Of a stretch of 64,000 nucleotides of DNA, positions 36,399 to 45,942 are shown one piece after another (the stretch's first letter is position 1; each line of letters starts with the position of its first letter). The notes beneath the pieces were generated by a model. That model made no database searches. It had not been told where the DNA came from and saw nothing but the letters and a program-made list of their open reading frames with translations. This DNA comes from Streptomyces sp. ICC1. Its GTDB lineage: Bacteria > Actinomycetota > Actinomycetes > Streptomycetales > Streptomycetaceae. The stretch is from contig NZ_CP030287.1 in assembly GCF_003287935.1 (NCBI RefSeq), positions 7,758,869 through 7,822,868 on the forward strand, written 5' to 3'. The position numbers were made by a program, and so were the translations under genes.

Positions 36399-36585
36399 GT
36401 CAGCTCCGTAAGGTTCGGGTATTGACTCTGAATGTAGATCGTCCGACCCGGCGGGTGTGACCGCCGGATGCTTACGGTTCGGTGACATCAGCCCGCACCG
36501 GCTACCTCAAAGACCTCGCGGTGGGACCAGAGGGACCTCAACACGGTCACCGAAACCGCCGGGACCGGCAGCATCACCAACATCC

Positions 36586-37945
36586 TCAACGGACGGCCAG
36601 GACCGCTTGTGAGGTGGCCGACGGACAGTCCACTCGGTCGTGGTAGGCGCGGGCCGCTGCCGTGTCGCGGTATGGCTCAAGGCGGCGTTCGAAATCCCGG
36701 ACGTACTCCACCGCCCGCACTGACCGCATCTCTATCGCCAGCTGCGCGGCCTCCGCCCCAGGGCACACGCCTGATCCAGTTCTCCCAGGCCGCGGCGGGC
36801 AGAGGCGAGCACGATCCGGCAGATAAGGCGGCCGCGGGCGTAACTGGGTGCCCGCAGATGCAGGGAGCGTTGCGCGTGCTGGGCGCAGGCGCGGTACTGG
36901 TGGAGATCCCGGTGGCAGTGCGCGAATTCGCCGGCGAGCTGGCCTTCGTCGCGAAGCGTGCCCAGTGCGGTACGTCGTTCCCTGGTCGGGCCGCGCTCAG
37001 CGCGCGCTCTGCCCGTACGAACGACGCCGTGCAGGCCCGGGCCTCGCCGAGCGCCGCGTGCCCGCGGGCTTCGGCGGAATGCGGCATGGCCTGAACAGCG
37101 GGCGGCCTGCCGGAGCCGACGCCCTGCTGGGCGACCCGGGCGCGCTGTACCGCCTCGCGGCCGTGGCCGAGGTAGACGGCCTGGCGGCTCATGGTGACCA
37201 GCACGTAGGCGCCGTAAGCCCGGTCGCCTGCGCGAGGCGCAGCGCCTGGACGAAGTACCGCTGGGCGAGCCCGTGGGCGGCGATATCGTACGCGGTCCAG
37301 CCCGCCAGGCGGGTCAGATCGGCCGCGGCGGCGAACAGCCGTCGTCCTGGCGCCTCGCCGTAGGTGCCGCGCAGCATCGGCTCGGCCTCGTGGACCAGAT
37401 AGCTCACCAACGCCTGCCGTGCGTGCCCGCCCCCATAGGCGTGGTCGAGGGTGCGGAAGAGCTCGCCGACCGAGCGCAGAGCCGCGATGTCCGCGGTGGT
37501 GACCCGTCGGCCGAGTCCCCGGTCGATCTGCCGCTGCATGGGGACGGCGGACTTCCCTCGCGCGGGGTAACGGAGTCCTGCGGGCGTGGCCGGATCTCCG
37601 CGGCTCACGCGCTCGTCGGCCAGGCCGATCAACCAGTCCCGGCTGGGCACCACAAGCCCGGCAGGGATGAAGGCGATCTTCCCCACCGCGGCGTTGCTGT
37701 CCGAGTCCTTGCGCCACAAACCGCTCGCAATCTCGACGGCCTGCTCCGGAGTCGCCGCGAACTCCAGACCCGAATACACGGGGGCACACGCGTCGAAGCC
37801 CAGAGCCTGGGCCGACAGGCGCCGACCCAGGCGCCTGGTGAACACCTCAACAATCAGGGCGGAGGTGGCCCCGCGTGGCTGTTGTCCACGCAGCCACCGG
37901 GTGACTGAGGTCTTGTCGTACCGCAGATCCAGACCGTGCTCGCGG
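36586..37945 (-). pseudogene. Decayed HTH/TPR-type regulator (NsdA-like family)
   Basis: Coding signal on the minus strand continues through at least three frame changes. The N-terminal part (LDLRYDKTSVTRWLRGQQPRG, by position) and FTRRLGRRLSAQALGFD lie in one frame. At about 37215 the match shifts frame to reach DRAYGAYVLVTMSRQAVYLGHG; near 36965 it shifts again to DEGQLAGEFAHCHRDLHQY; at about 36755 it shifts to GAEAAQLAIEMRSVRAVEYV, ending at 36586. The parts together match Streptomyces regulators with a helix-turn-helix and tetratricopeptide repeats. The 5' end is cut at the 127-bp repeat. Confidence 0.75.
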
Positions 37946-38072
37946 CCTATTGATCAGAAACTCAAAGGGTTCTCGTCCAGGACGTAGCGGACGTGTGGGC
38001 CGCCGAAGTAGCCGCGGACGATGTGTGGTTGACGTTGGCGTCTGTGGAAGAACCTGCGGGTTTCGGCGGCGA
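37946..38072. repeat. 127-bp perfect inverted repeat, right copy
   Basis: Reverse complement of 30125-30251 with no mismatch. The two copies enclose 7,694 bp. The left neighbour (regulator) and right neighbour (RecD-like gene) are both cut here. See the left copy for the probable assembly origin. Confidence 0.9.
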
Positions 38073-38093
38073 AGGCCGCCGCCAGCGTCAGAG

Positions 38094-39797
38094 GTGGAAA
38101 AGGCCAAGCCCTCCGCCGACTCCGTCCGGGCCGTCCGCGAGGTCCTCGCCCGGGGCGGCGCCCCCGAGGCCCTCGCCCCGCAGGCAGCCGCCGCGCTCGG
38201 CGAGGACGCCGCCGCGCAGCTCGCCGAGTCCCCCTGGCGGCTGCTGGCCGTCGCGGGGGTCCGCCCGACCCAGGCCGACGGTTTCGCCCGCGCCCTCCGC
38301 GGCGCCGAGGAGACCGGCCCCGGGGACGAGCGGCGGGCCGCCGCCCTGGTGGGCTGGCTGCTCGCCCAGGCCACCGCCAAGGGGCACACCGTGCTCGACG
38401 CCACCACGCTGGAATCGGCGCTCGCCCAGTACGGCGTGCCCGACCCCGCCGAGGCGCTGGAGGCGGCCGTCGGCGACGGAGCCGTGCTCGCCTTCGAGGA
38501 GCCGGTCGGGCCTCCTGGCCGGGAGTACGCCGAGGACGAGGAGCAGCCGGTGCGGATCCTGGTGGGTCTGGAGGGCTCCGCCATGGCCGAGGAGAGCCTC
38601 GCCGAGGGCCTGGCCCGCCTCGCCGACACCTTCACGGACCCCGCCGACTGGGAGAAGGCCGCCACCGGCACCGGCGCCGAGCTGATCCGCGCCGCCGCCG
38701 GGCACGGCCTGGTCACCCACACGGGCGGCGAGGCCGCCCGCGCGGAACCCCGCGCACTCCTCGCGGCCGCCCGCGAGTTCGGCCTGCGGGCCTGCCTCGC
38801 CGCGCACGCCCCGGCCGAGGGCGCCGTCACCGTGGCGGGCCTGCTCGCCGGCGCCGAGGGCCCGGGCCGGGACGCGGACGGGCAGTTCGCCCTGGACCTG
38901 CTCATCGTCCTGGACGCCCCGCAACTGGACGTGGAGACGGCCGCCGCGCTGGTGGAGTCCGTCCCCGACGGAGCCCGCCTGGTGCTGTCCGGCGACCCCG
39001 CCGTGCTCGGCTCCGCCGGCCCCGGCCGGGTCTTCGCCGACGTGCTCGCGGCCGGGGCCTTCCCCGGGCTCGTCTCCCGCGTCCCGGACCCCGGCCCGAT
39101 CGGCGAGCTGGTCTCCGGGGTGGGTGTCGGGGAGCTGCACCAGGTCGAGGCCCCCGGCAAGGAGGTCGTCATCGTCCCGGTACGCGACGCCGGGGAGGCC
39201 GTGCACCGCACCGTGCAGCTGGTGGCCGAGTCGGTCCCCCGCGCTTTCGGGATCCCGGCGGACGCGGTCCAGGTGATCACCCCGGGCCACGGCGGCTCGG
39301 CGGGCACCCGCGCGCTCAACGCGGCCCTCAAGGAGCGGCTGAACCCGGGCCCTGGCCGCTTCGGCGGCTTCGACCCCGGCGACCGGGTGGTCCACGTGCC
39401 CTCCCCCGGGCGGGCGTTGGCGGCCCGGGTGGTGTCGGCCGACGCGCAGGGGCTGCACCTGGACACGGCCGCGGGCGCGGACGCGCGGATCGTCGTACCC
39501 AAGGAGCTGGTGGAGTCGCAGGTGCGGCACGGCTGGGCCGTGACGGCGCACCAGGCCGTCGGGGCGCACTGGCCCGCGGTGGTCGTCGTCCTGCCCGGTG
39601 ACGCGGTCAGCGCCCTGTCCCGGGACTGGGTGTACACGGCCTTCGGGCGGGCCGAGCGGCACCTCTCGGTGGTGCACGGGGTGGACCAGGCCCTGCCGCG
39701 CGCGGTCGCGGAGGCGCCCGCGAAGCCCCGTACGACCCGGCTGACGGCCCTGCTGCGGGCGCTCGTGGCCTCGGCGCGGGAGCCGGAGCAGGCCTGA
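38094..39797 (+). pseudogene. Helix-hairpin-helix/RecD2-like ATP-binding protein, N-terminus missing
   Basis: This protein resembles Streptomyces RecD-like helix-hairpin-helix proteins, whose full length is larger. The first recognisable block is SADSVRAVREVLARGGAPEAL and WRLLAVAGVRPTQADGFARAL (HhH-like, given by position). The C-terminal UvrD/RecD part ends with WAVTAHQAVGAHWPAVVVVL and WVYTAFGRAERHLSVVHG, helicase motif V/VI-like. Roughly 150 N-terminal residues appear lost where the 127-bp repeat ends. GTG 38094 is the first in-frame start outside the repeat. It may be intact in the true genome. Confidence 0.7.
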
Positions 39798-39806
39798 TGT
39801 GACGCG

Positions 39807-39842
39807 CCGCGGCCCCCGTCCCGGGTGGGACGGGGGCCGCGG
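39807..39842. terminator. Bidirectional terminator
   Basis: A 16-bp perfect stem (CCGCGGCCCCCGTCCC and its complement, loop GGGT) lies between convergent genes ending at 39797 and 39866. Confidence 0.88.
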
Positions 39843-39865
39843 TGCTTCGCGCGCGGGGGCCGGGG

Positions 39866-40528
39866 TCAGGCCGGGGCCAGGCCCGGCTCCGCCGCCTCGT
39901 CCTCGGCGTCCTCCGTGTCCTCGGAATACTGGTCCTCGTCGAAGACGGAGCTGACGTCGAACCGGTGCATCACGTCCTGCGGATCGATGTGGGTGAAGGG
40001 CGAACCCAGCCACTCCCCCGGTTCCGCGACGTCCTCCGAGGCCGCGATCCAGAGCGTGGAATCGCCCTCCTCCAGCCCGAAGTCCTTGGCACGGGAGGCG
40101 ATCTCGTCCGGCTCGTACTCGCCGAAGAGCACGCCGAGCGCCTCCGCGGTACCTCCGTCGTGGCCGAGTTCGGCTTCGCGGTCGTGCGCGACGACGCGTT
40201 CGGCCTGGGCGATCAGGCGCGCCGGTTCGACGACCGCGTAGTCGCGGCGGATGAGCACGCTGAAGGCGGCGGGCTCGGCGGGCCCGGTGTACGGGAGCCC
40301 GTCCTCGGGAGTGGGGATCTCGAAGGGGGTGACCTCGTCGTGGCGGTCGTAGAGGAGCTCGTCGTAGACCTCGGCGGCGGCGGCGAGTTCGTTGAACGCC
40401 GCGTAGACGTCCGGATCATCGTCCCCGATCCTGCTCTCGACCGCGGCGAGGTGACGGTCGAGCGCGGCCTTGACCGCCTCGGCGGCGGCGCGTACCTCGG
40501 CAACAGTGGGCAGAGCGGCATCAGACAT
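39866..40528 (-). CDS. Conserved actinobacterial hypothetical protein
   Basis: This acidic cytosolic protein of 220 aa has a helical N-terminal half (TVAEVRAAAEAVKAALDRHL, then FNELAAAAEVYDELLYDRHDEV) and a C-terminal half with SVLIRRDYAVVEPARLIAQAERV, ending in a Glu/Asp-rich disordered tail. I recognise no functional domain. The start at 40528 (MSDAALPTV) fits the helical start. It converges with the RecD-like gene and diverges from the DUF5703 gene 47 bp away. Confidence 0.7.
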   Translation of the reverse strand: MSDAALPTVAEVRAAAEAVKAALDRHLAAVESRIGDDDPDVYAAFNELAAAAEVYDELLYDRHDEVTPFEIPTPEDGLPYTGPAEPAAFSVLIRRDYAVVEPARLIAQAERVVAHDREAELGHDGGTAEALGVLFGEYEPDEIASRAKDFGLEEGDSTLWIAASEDVAEPGEWLGSPFTHIDPQDVMHRFDVSSVFDEDQYSEDTEDAEDEAAEPGLAPA

Positions 40529-40575
40529 AGTGCAGACGCTATCCGTAGCAGGGCTCTGCCCGCACAATAGATGCG

Positions 40576-40764
40576 ATGCCGGAATACGAATTTGTCGACT
40601 TGTACGTGCCTCGCGGGGTTCCGCGCCAGGAAACGACCCGCTTGTTGACCGATCATGCCGAGTACGGGCATTGGGAGCTCGACCGGCTGACCCTGCTTCG
40701 GGACGGCAGTCGCCGCGTGCGACTGCGCCGCCGGATCATCCGTCAGGTCCGCGCGACCTGGTGA
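40576..40764 (+). CDS. DUF5703 family protein
   Basis: This 62-aa basic protein matches the actinobacterial DUF5703 family over its whole length, with the start MPEYEFVDLYVPRGVPRQE and the end RRVRLRRRIIRQVRATW. Function is unknown. It is divergent from the hypothetical protein at 40528, and its ATG follows an AT-richer promoter-like segment. Confidence 0.8.
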   Translation: MPEYEFVDLYVPRGVPRQETTRLLTDHAEYGHWELDRLTLLRDGSRRVRLRRRIIRQVRATW

Positions 40765-40818
40765 CGCGGCTCCCGAGGGCGGGGGCCGCGTCCTGCCGGG
40801 CATGCGCGTGAACGGCCG

Positions 40819-41643
40819 TCAGGCGGCGTTGCGCGCCCGGCGGTAGAGCATGGCGCCGGCCAGCAGCATGCCCGCGGCCAGGGGCACCCCGGCGGTGAGG
40901 GTGTCGCCGGCGCCGGTCGCCGCGAGGGACGATGCCCCCTGGCCCGTCCCCTGGCCCGTCCCCTGGCCGGGGGTCGAACCGGTGCCCGGGGCGGGGTGCG
41001 TCACCGGGGTCACCGACCCGGTGCCGGGGCCCGCGCCGGGGCCGGTGGGCGTACCTGGCTGCCCGGTGCCGGGCGTACCGGGATTGCCGTGGCCACCCGG
41101 CCCGCCAGGGTTGCCCTGGTCACCGGGACCGCCCGGGTTCCCGTGGTCGCCGGGGCCGCCCGGATTGCCGTGGTCGCCCGGACCGCCCGGGTTCCCGTGG
41201 TCGCCGGGGCCGCCCGGGTTCCCGTGGTCGCCCGGACCGCCCGGGTTCCCGTGGTCACCGGGACCGCCCGGATTGCCGTGGTCGCCCGGGTTGCCGGGGC
41301 CGCCGGGGTGGTTCGGTCCTTCGTGGTCGTCGCACGGCTCGTCCGGGTGGACCGGGTGCTCGGGGTGCCGCGGGTGGCCCTTTCGGGCCGAGAGGTTCGC
41401 GCAGCGGTTGCCGAAGGCCGGGTTGAGGGCCCCCACCACCGTCACCGTGTTCCCGCAGGCGTTCGCCGGCGCGTCCACGGGAGCCTGGAGGCTGTTCCCG
41501 GACAGCAGTCCCGGTGAGTGCGCGGCGCGGCCGGAGGCGGCGGAATCCGCGTGTGCGTATCCCCCTCCCAAGGCGAGCAGGCCCCCCGCGGCCGCCATGG
41601 TGATCAGGGTCTTCCCGCCGGTGACCTGTACCTGTCGTCGCAT
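40819..41643 (-). CDS. Sortase-anchored chaplin with collagen-like repeats
   Basis: Chaplins coat aerial hyphae and spores. This 274-aa protein has a signal peptide (about 1-32, ending YAHA), one chaplin domain ([23 protein letters not shown] then [15 protein letters not shown], by position about 42-86, with both Cys), a His/Pro/Glu-rich spacer, and seven [13 protein letters not shown] units forming an unbroken Gly-X-Y run. A Pro/Thr/Gly stalk, the sorting motif LAATG, a helix and RRARNAA follow. Long chaplins normally have two chaplin domains before LAxTG; here the collagen-like run stands in place of the second. It lies downstream of chpH, the position of chpC in S. coelicolor. Confidence 0.88.
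   Translation of the reverse strand: MRRQVQVTGGKTLITMAAAGGLLALGGGYAHADSAASGRAAHSPGLLSGNSLQAPVDAPANACGNTVTVVGALNPAFGNRCANLSARKGHPRHPEHPVHPDEPCDDHEGPNHPGGPGNPGDHGNPGGPGDHGNPGGPGDHGNPGGPGDHGNPGGPGDHGNPGGPGDHGNPGGPGDQGNPGGPGGHGNPGTPGTGQPGTPTGPGAGPGTGSVTPVTHPAPGTGSTPGQGTGQGTGQGASSLAATGAGDTLTAGVPLAAGMLLAGAMLYRRARNAA
41085..41300 (-). repeat. 27-bp tandem repeats encoding GNPGGPGDH
   Basis: About seven copies of a 27-bp unit occur in tandem, with small synonymous differences (for example CCCGGGTTCCCGTGGTC against CCCGGATTGCCGTGGTC). They encode the collagen-like section of the chaplin gene and are prone to length change. Confidence 0.85.
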
Positions 41644-41760
41644 CTGTACTTCGTCCCCTGGTGTGTCCGTCGTGCACGTGCACGCTTGGTCGGCGCACTG
41701 GCCGCACAGGCTCCCCCGCCTGGTACGCCGAAAGATCGTCATCGGGCCCGGAAAGCCCGG

Positions 41761-41794
41761 GGGCCCCGGAGCGCTGGAATGCGCTCCGGGGCCC
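41761..41794 (-). terminator. Terminator of chpH
   Basis: A 14-bp perfect stem (GGGCCCCGGAGCGC and its complement, loop TGGAAT) lies 16 bp after the chpH stop codon, separating it from the collagen-repeat chaplin gene. Confidence 0.85.
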
Positions 41795-41809
41795 AGGACT
41801 TCAGAAACT

Positions 41810-42043
41810 TCAGGCGTTGACGCAGGTGTTGCCGAAAGCCGGGTTCAGCAGGCCGATCACGGAGATCGAGTTGCCACAGACGTTCACGGGAACGTGAACG
41901 GGAACCTGGATGACGTTGCCGGACGCGACACCGGGCGAACCGATGGCCGCACCCTGGGCACCCGCGTCGGCGACAGCCAGACCCGCACCCGCGAGAACCA
42001 GACCACCGGTGACAGCCGCAGCGGCGGCAACCTTCTTGAGCAT
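41810..42043 (-). CDS. chpH: Short chaplin ChpH
   Basis: This 77-aa secreted amyloid-forming chaplin has a signal peptide (about 1-25, ending AVADA) and one chaplin domain with the two conserved Cys in [24 protein letters not shown] (by position 53-76). ChpH is one of the minimal set needed for aerial hypha formation in S. coelicolor. The start has AGGAGG close upstream. It neighbours a long sortase-type chaplin, the same order as chpC-chpH. Confidence 0.93.
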   Translation of the reverse strand: MLKKVAAAAAVTGGLVLAGAGLAVADAGAQGAAIGSPGVASGNVIQVPVHVPVNVCGNSISVIGLLNPAFGNTCVNA

Positions 42044-42212
42044 TGTTCCTCCTAGTAGGCAAGCGCGGTCCCAGCCGCGGACCGCACCACCTGTAACGAG
42101 GAGGGATCACCGGGGCTACGAGCCTATGAGCGCATTCACTCTTCTCAGTGGAATCCGCACACCTTCCCGATTCCGAGGCGTTAGAGCTTCCCCCGTTCTT
42201 CCGGGGAGCTGC

Positions 42213-43538
42213 TCAGGACTCGTCGATGAACCGGTCGAGCACCCGCACGCCGAACTTCAGACCCTCCACGGGCACCCGCTCGTCCACGCCGTGGAACATC
42301 CCGGCGAAGTCCAGCTCCGGCGGCAGCTGCAGCGGCGCGAAGCCGAAGCAGCGGATGCCGAGGTCGTCGAAGGACTTGGCGTCCGTACCGCCGGAGAGCA
42401 TGTACGGGACCGCGCGCGCGATCGGGTCGTGCGCCTTCAGGGCTGTCTGCATGGCGTCCACGAGCTTCCCGTCGAAGTCCGTCTCGAGCGCCTTGTCCGC
42501 GTGGACGTCCTCCCGCTGCACGCGCGGGCCGAGGATCCGGTCGAGGTCGGCGAAGAACTCGTCCTCGTAGCCCGGCAGGAAGCGGCCGTCCACGTGGGCG
42601 GTGGCCTGCCCGGGGATGACGTTGACCTTGTAGCCGGCGCCGAGCATCGTCGGGGCGGCCGAGTTGCGCAGGGTCGCGCCGACCATCTTGGCGATGCCGC
42701 CGAGCTTGGCGAGCGTGGCGTCCATGTCGTCCGGGTCGAGCGGGGTGCCCAGCGCGTCCGAGAGCTCGTCCAGGAAGCTCCGCACGGTCTTGGTGACGCG
42801 TACGGGCCACTTGTGGCGGCCCAGGCGCCCCACGGCCTCGCAGAGCTCCGTGATGGCGTTGTCGTTGTTGGTCATGGAGCCGTGGCCGGCGGTGCCCTCG
42901 ACCGTGAGCCGCATCCAGTGCATGCCCTTCTGGGCGGTCTCCACCAGGTACAGCCGCAGGTTCTCGTTGACGGTGAAGGAGAAGCCGCCGACCTCGCCGA
43001 TCGCCTCGGTGACGCCCTCGAAGAGCCCGGGGTGCTTGTCGACGAGGTGCCGGGCGCCGTAGATGCCGCCCGCCTCCTCGTCGGCGAGGAAGGCCAGCAC
43101 GATGTCGCGCGGGGGCTTGCGGCCGCTGCGCATGCGGTCGCGCACGACGGCCAGCGTCATCGCGTCCATGTCCTTCATGTCGACCGCGCCGCGGCCCCAG
43201 ACGCAGCCGTCGGCGATCTCGCCGGCGAACGGGTCGTAGGTCCAGTCGGCGGCATTGGCCGGAACCACGTCGGTGTGCCCGTGGATCAGCAGGGCGGGCC
43301 GCGAGGGGTCCTCGCCCTCGATCCGCGCGACCGTCGAGGCGCGCCCCTTGTGCGATTCGAAGATCTGCGGCTCCAGCCCGACCTCGGCGAGCTGCTCGGC
43401 GACCCACTCGGCCGCCTTGCGCTCGCCCGGACCGGAGTGGTCCCCGTAGTTGCTGGTGTCGATCCGGATGAGGTCCCGGCAGAGGTCCACGACCTCGTCC
43501 TCGCCGGAGACGGTCCTGCCCGCGCCCGATTCGCTCAC
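42213..43538 (-). CDS. M20/M28 family zinc peptidase
   Basis: This is a cytosolic metallopeptidase of 441 aa in the M20 family (dipeptidase/ArgE-like). The metal-binding motifs are HGHTDVVPA (about 86), WGRGAVDMKD (about 113) and the Glu pair in FLADEEAGG (about 147); the C-terminal His is in SGGTDAKSF/FGFAPL...MFHGVDERV. GTG 43538 with GGAGG 7 nt upstream was chosen. The dimerisation domain (about 190-310) is intact. Substrate is not predictable. Confidence 0.9.
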   Translation of the reverse strand: MSESGAGRTVSGEDEVVDLCRDLIRIDTSNYGDHSGPGERKAAEWVAEQLAEVGLEPQIFESHKGRASTVARIEGEDPSRPALLIHGHTDVVPANAADWTYDPFAGEIADGCVWGRGAVDMKDMDAMTLAVVRDRMRSGRKPPRDIVLAFLADEEAGGIYGARHLVDKHPGLFEGVTEAIGEVGGFSFTVNENLRLYLVETAQKGMHWMRLTVEGTAGHGSMTNNDNAITELCEAVGRLGRHKWPVRVTKTVRSFLDELSDALGTPLDPDDMDATLAKLGGIAKMVGATLRNSAAPTMLGAGYKVNVIPGQATAHVDGRFLPGYEDEFFADLDRILGPRVQREDVHADKALETDFDGKLVDAMQTALKAHDPIARAVPYMLSGGTDAKSFDDLGIRCFGFAPLQLPPELDFAGMFHGVDERVPVEGLKFGVRVLDRFIDES

Positions 43539-43706
43539 GCTGCTTCCTCCCACTGATCAGTTCCGAACTGACTCCATCCTCCCGCCCCGGGCCGCTTCGC
43601 CCAAGGGCGATCCCCGGCCGTCGGGGGGTGTGATCGAGGACCCCGGAATGTTTGGTAATGTTTTCCACGTCGGAACGGCCCGCGAGGGACGCGAGACAGA
43701 CACCTT

Positions 43707-43794
43707 GTCCGGGTGGCGGAATGGCAGACGCGCTAGCTTGAGGTGCTAGTGCCCTTTATCGGGCGTGGGGGTTCAAGTCCCCCCTCGGACACCA
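43707..43794 (+). tRNA. tRNA-Leu (anticodon GAG)
   Basis: The 88-nt class II tRNA has acceptor GTCCGGG/CTCGGAC, a long variable arm, the T-loop GGTTCAAGTCC and an encoded CCA end. The anticodon stem CTAGC/GCTAG encloses the loop TTGAGGT, giving anticodon GAG. Confidence 0.96.
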
Positions 43795-43798
43795 GCGA

Positions 43799-43823
43799 GA
43801 ACCCCACTTCACGTGGGGTTTTC
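43799..43823 (+). terminator. Terminator after tRNA-Leu
   Basis: Stem AACCCCAC / GTGGGGTT with loop TTCA(C) is followed by TTTTC, 5 bp after the tRNA 3' end. Confidence 0.85.
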
Positions 43824-43882
43824 TGCGTTTGGGGCAACCGCGCGGCGGATCGCGCGCGGCCGGGCCGGGATATTCTGGGCCG

Positions 43883-44242
43883 GTGAATGAGAATCTTCCC
43901 CCTTGTCCGAAATGTTCCTGCGAGTACACCTACGAGATGAACGCGCTCGTGGTGTGTCCCGAGTGCGGCCACGAGTGGGTGCCCGCCGAGGCGGGCACGG
44001 GCGGCGCCGAGGACACCGGGGAGCGGGTCGTGAAGGACGCCGTGGGCAACGTGCTGGCCGACGGCGACACGGTGACCGTCACCAAGGCGCTCAAGGTCAA
44101 GGGCAACCCCTCGGGGATCAAGGCCGGCACCAAGGTGCGCAACATCCGGATCGTCGACGGGGTCGACGGGCACGACATCGACTGCAAGATCGACGGCTTC
44201 GGGGCCATGCAGCTGAAGTCGAGCGTGGTCAAGAAGGCCTGA
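43883..44242 (+). CDS. PhnA/YjdM-type zinc ribbon protein
   Basis: This 119-aa protein has an N-terminal zinc ribbon ([25 protein letters not shown], Cys 8, 11, 26, 29 by position) and the PhnA-domain C-terminus ([23 protein letters not shown]...). PhnA-named proteins are of unknown function; the old link to phosphonate use is not supported in general. A TATTCT box 6 nt before the GTG suggests a leaderless transcript. Its TGA stop lies inside a very long palindrome. Confidence 0.88.
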   Translation: MNENLPPCPKCSCEYTYEMNALVVCPECGHEWVPAEAGTGGAEDTGERVVKDAVGNVLADGDTVTVTKALKVKGNPSGIKAGTKVRNIRIVDGVDGHDIDCKIDGFGAMQLKSSVVKKA

Positions 44243-44312
44243 CCGGGATCGTGAACGCCGAGAGGGACCCCGCCGCGGCGGGGTCCCTCTCGGCGTTCAC
44301 GATCCCGGTCCC
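44239..44312. terminator. 74-bp perfect palindrome, probable bidirectional terminator
   Basis: Bases 44239-44275 are the exact reverse complement of 44276-44312, with no loop bases; the centre is CGCCG/CGGCG. It covers the stop codon of the PhnA gene and ends 2 bp from the stop of the convergent permease gene. Confidence 0.9.
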
Positions 44313-44314
44313 GG

Positions 44315-45893
44315 TCAGTCCCCGGGGGTGGACTCCGCCGCCTGGTCGAGGCGGAAGGCCTCGTTGCCGAGCCCGATGCGGGCATGTACCTCGGGTCGGG
44401 TGGAGCGCAGGACCAGCCCGTACACCAGGCCCACGACGACGGCCGCGGCGATGATGCCGGGCAGCGCCCAGCTGAGCGCGGAGCCCTCCTCTGCGCCGAC
44501 CAGGACACCGAAGTCCCTGACGGTGTAGACGGCGATGGCGAGCAGCGCGACGCCGGCGAGACCGGCCGCGACCAGCCGCCAGACCTGGGCGCCGGCGGTG
44601 CCGCGGCGGACGAAGAAGGCGATGACCGCGAAGGAGGCGGTGGCCATGAGGAGGGTCACGCCGAGGGCGCCGACGCTGCCCATCCAGGTGAACAGGTGCA
44701 GGACGGGCGCGGTGGGGTCGCCGACCGGCATGTCGTCGGTGAAGGCGAAGGCCAGGACGACCACGACGGAGACGACGGTCTGCAGGAGCGAGCCGGTGGC
44801 GGGGGCTCCGGTGCCCGCGTTGGTGCGGCCGAAGGCGGCCGGGAGCAGGCCCTCGCGGCCCATGGCGAAGGCGTAGCGGGAGACGACGTTGTGGAAGCTG
44901 AGCATCGCCGCGAACATGCCGGACACGAAGAGGACGTGCAGGACGTCGGTGAAGGTGGTGCCCAGGCGGCTCTCGGTGAGCTGGAAGAGCAGTCCGGGTC
45001 CGGCCTCCGCGGAGGCCTTGACCACCTCGCCGGGGCCGGTGGCGACGGTGAGGGCCCAGGCGCTGAGGGCGAAGAAGAGGGCGACGAAGCCGACGGCGAG
45101 GAACATCACCCGGGAGACGACGATGTGCGGCTTGCTGGTCTCCTCCGCGTACACCGGGGACTGCTCGAAGCCGACGAAGGCGGCGATGCAGAAGCACAGG
45201 GCGGTGCCGAGGCCCGCGCCGGTGAGGGTCTCGGGGTTGAAGGCGTGCAGCGAGAGGCCTTCGGGGCCGGGCTTGCCGAGGGCCGCGAGGTCGAAGACGA
45301 CGACGAGGAGGACCTCGATGATCAGCAGGACGCCGAGCACCTTGGCATTGAGGTCGATCTTCAGCCAGCCGAGGCCGCCGGTCAGGGCGACGGCGGCCAG
45401 CGCCGGTATCCACCAGGCGAGTTCGGTGTCGAGGTAGGTGGCGAAGAGGCCGGAGATCTCGAAGCCGAGGATGCCGTAGACGCCGACCTGCATGGCGCTG
45501 TAGGCGACGAGGGCGACGAGCGAGGCACCGGCGCCCGCGGTGGGGCCGAGCCCGCGCGCGATGTACGCGTAGAAGGCTCCGGCGTTGTGGACGTGCCGGC
45601 TCATCTCGGCGTAGCCGATGCTGAAGAGCGCGAGGACGGCGCCGAGGATGACGAACAGCAGGGGCTGGCCGACGATGCCCATGACCCCGAAGGTGGTGGG
45701 CATGACGCCGGCGACGACCATCAGGGGGGCGCTCGCGGCGAGTACGGAGAGCAGCAGGCCGGCGGTGCCGAGGCGGTCGGCGCGCAGGGCGCGGTCCTGG
45801 CCCTTGTAGGATCGGGCGTCGGCCGGCCCCGCCGCGACCCGCCCCCAGTAGCGCCAGCACCGCGTATTCGGTGCTCTCCGCCTCCGCACGTTC
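44315..45893 (-). CDS. APC superfamily amino acid permease, 5' end uncertain
   Basis: This membrane transporter has 12 or more predicted helices, starting at RLGTAGLLLSVLAASAPLMV and including the typical GLLLSVLAASAPLMVVAGVMP and GFEQSPVYAEETSKPH blocks (by position). About 500 residues match amino-acid permeases of the APC family. The last recognisable native residues at the N-terminus are DARSYKGQDRALRADR (near 45800). Beyond that the frame passes through sequence that ends in an Illumina adapter at 45894-45923, so the true start is not in the window or is not identifiable. Confidence 0.8.
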
Positions 45894-45923
45894 CTCCTAT
45901 ACACATCTCCGCGCCCACGAGAC
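45894..45923. other. Illumina Nextera adapter sequence (assembly artefact)
   Basis: Twenty-eight of 30 bases match the Nextera read-2 adapter (ATACACATCTCCG then CCCACGAGAC). The plus-strand translation SYTHLRAHET is the well-known contaminant peptide. The following bases (ATCGCATGCC, about 45933-45942) also resemble the distorted P7 end. Confidence 0.93.
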
Positions 45924-45942
45924 TACTCATAACATCGCATGC

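Noticed and set aside
30125..38072. A 7.9-kb composite transposon with 127-bp inverted ends
   Set aside because: No transposase, integrase or target duplication is present, and the same exact length recurs as a direct repeat at 53.8/55.5 kb. An assembly explanation is simpler.
41085..41300. CRISPR-like array
   Set aside because: The units are contiguous 27-bp coding repeats without spacers, and they translate to a regular collagen-like peptide.
41010..41520. Long Arg/Gly-rich plus-strand frames across the chaplin repeats
   Set aside because: They are shadows of the 27-bp repeats; no ribosome site or family match.
45800..45893. A PadR-like start (STEYAVLALLG) just upstream of the permease
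   Set aside because: It is about 15 residues in a different frame, next to adapter sequence, and has no helix-turn-helix continuation. Too short to call.
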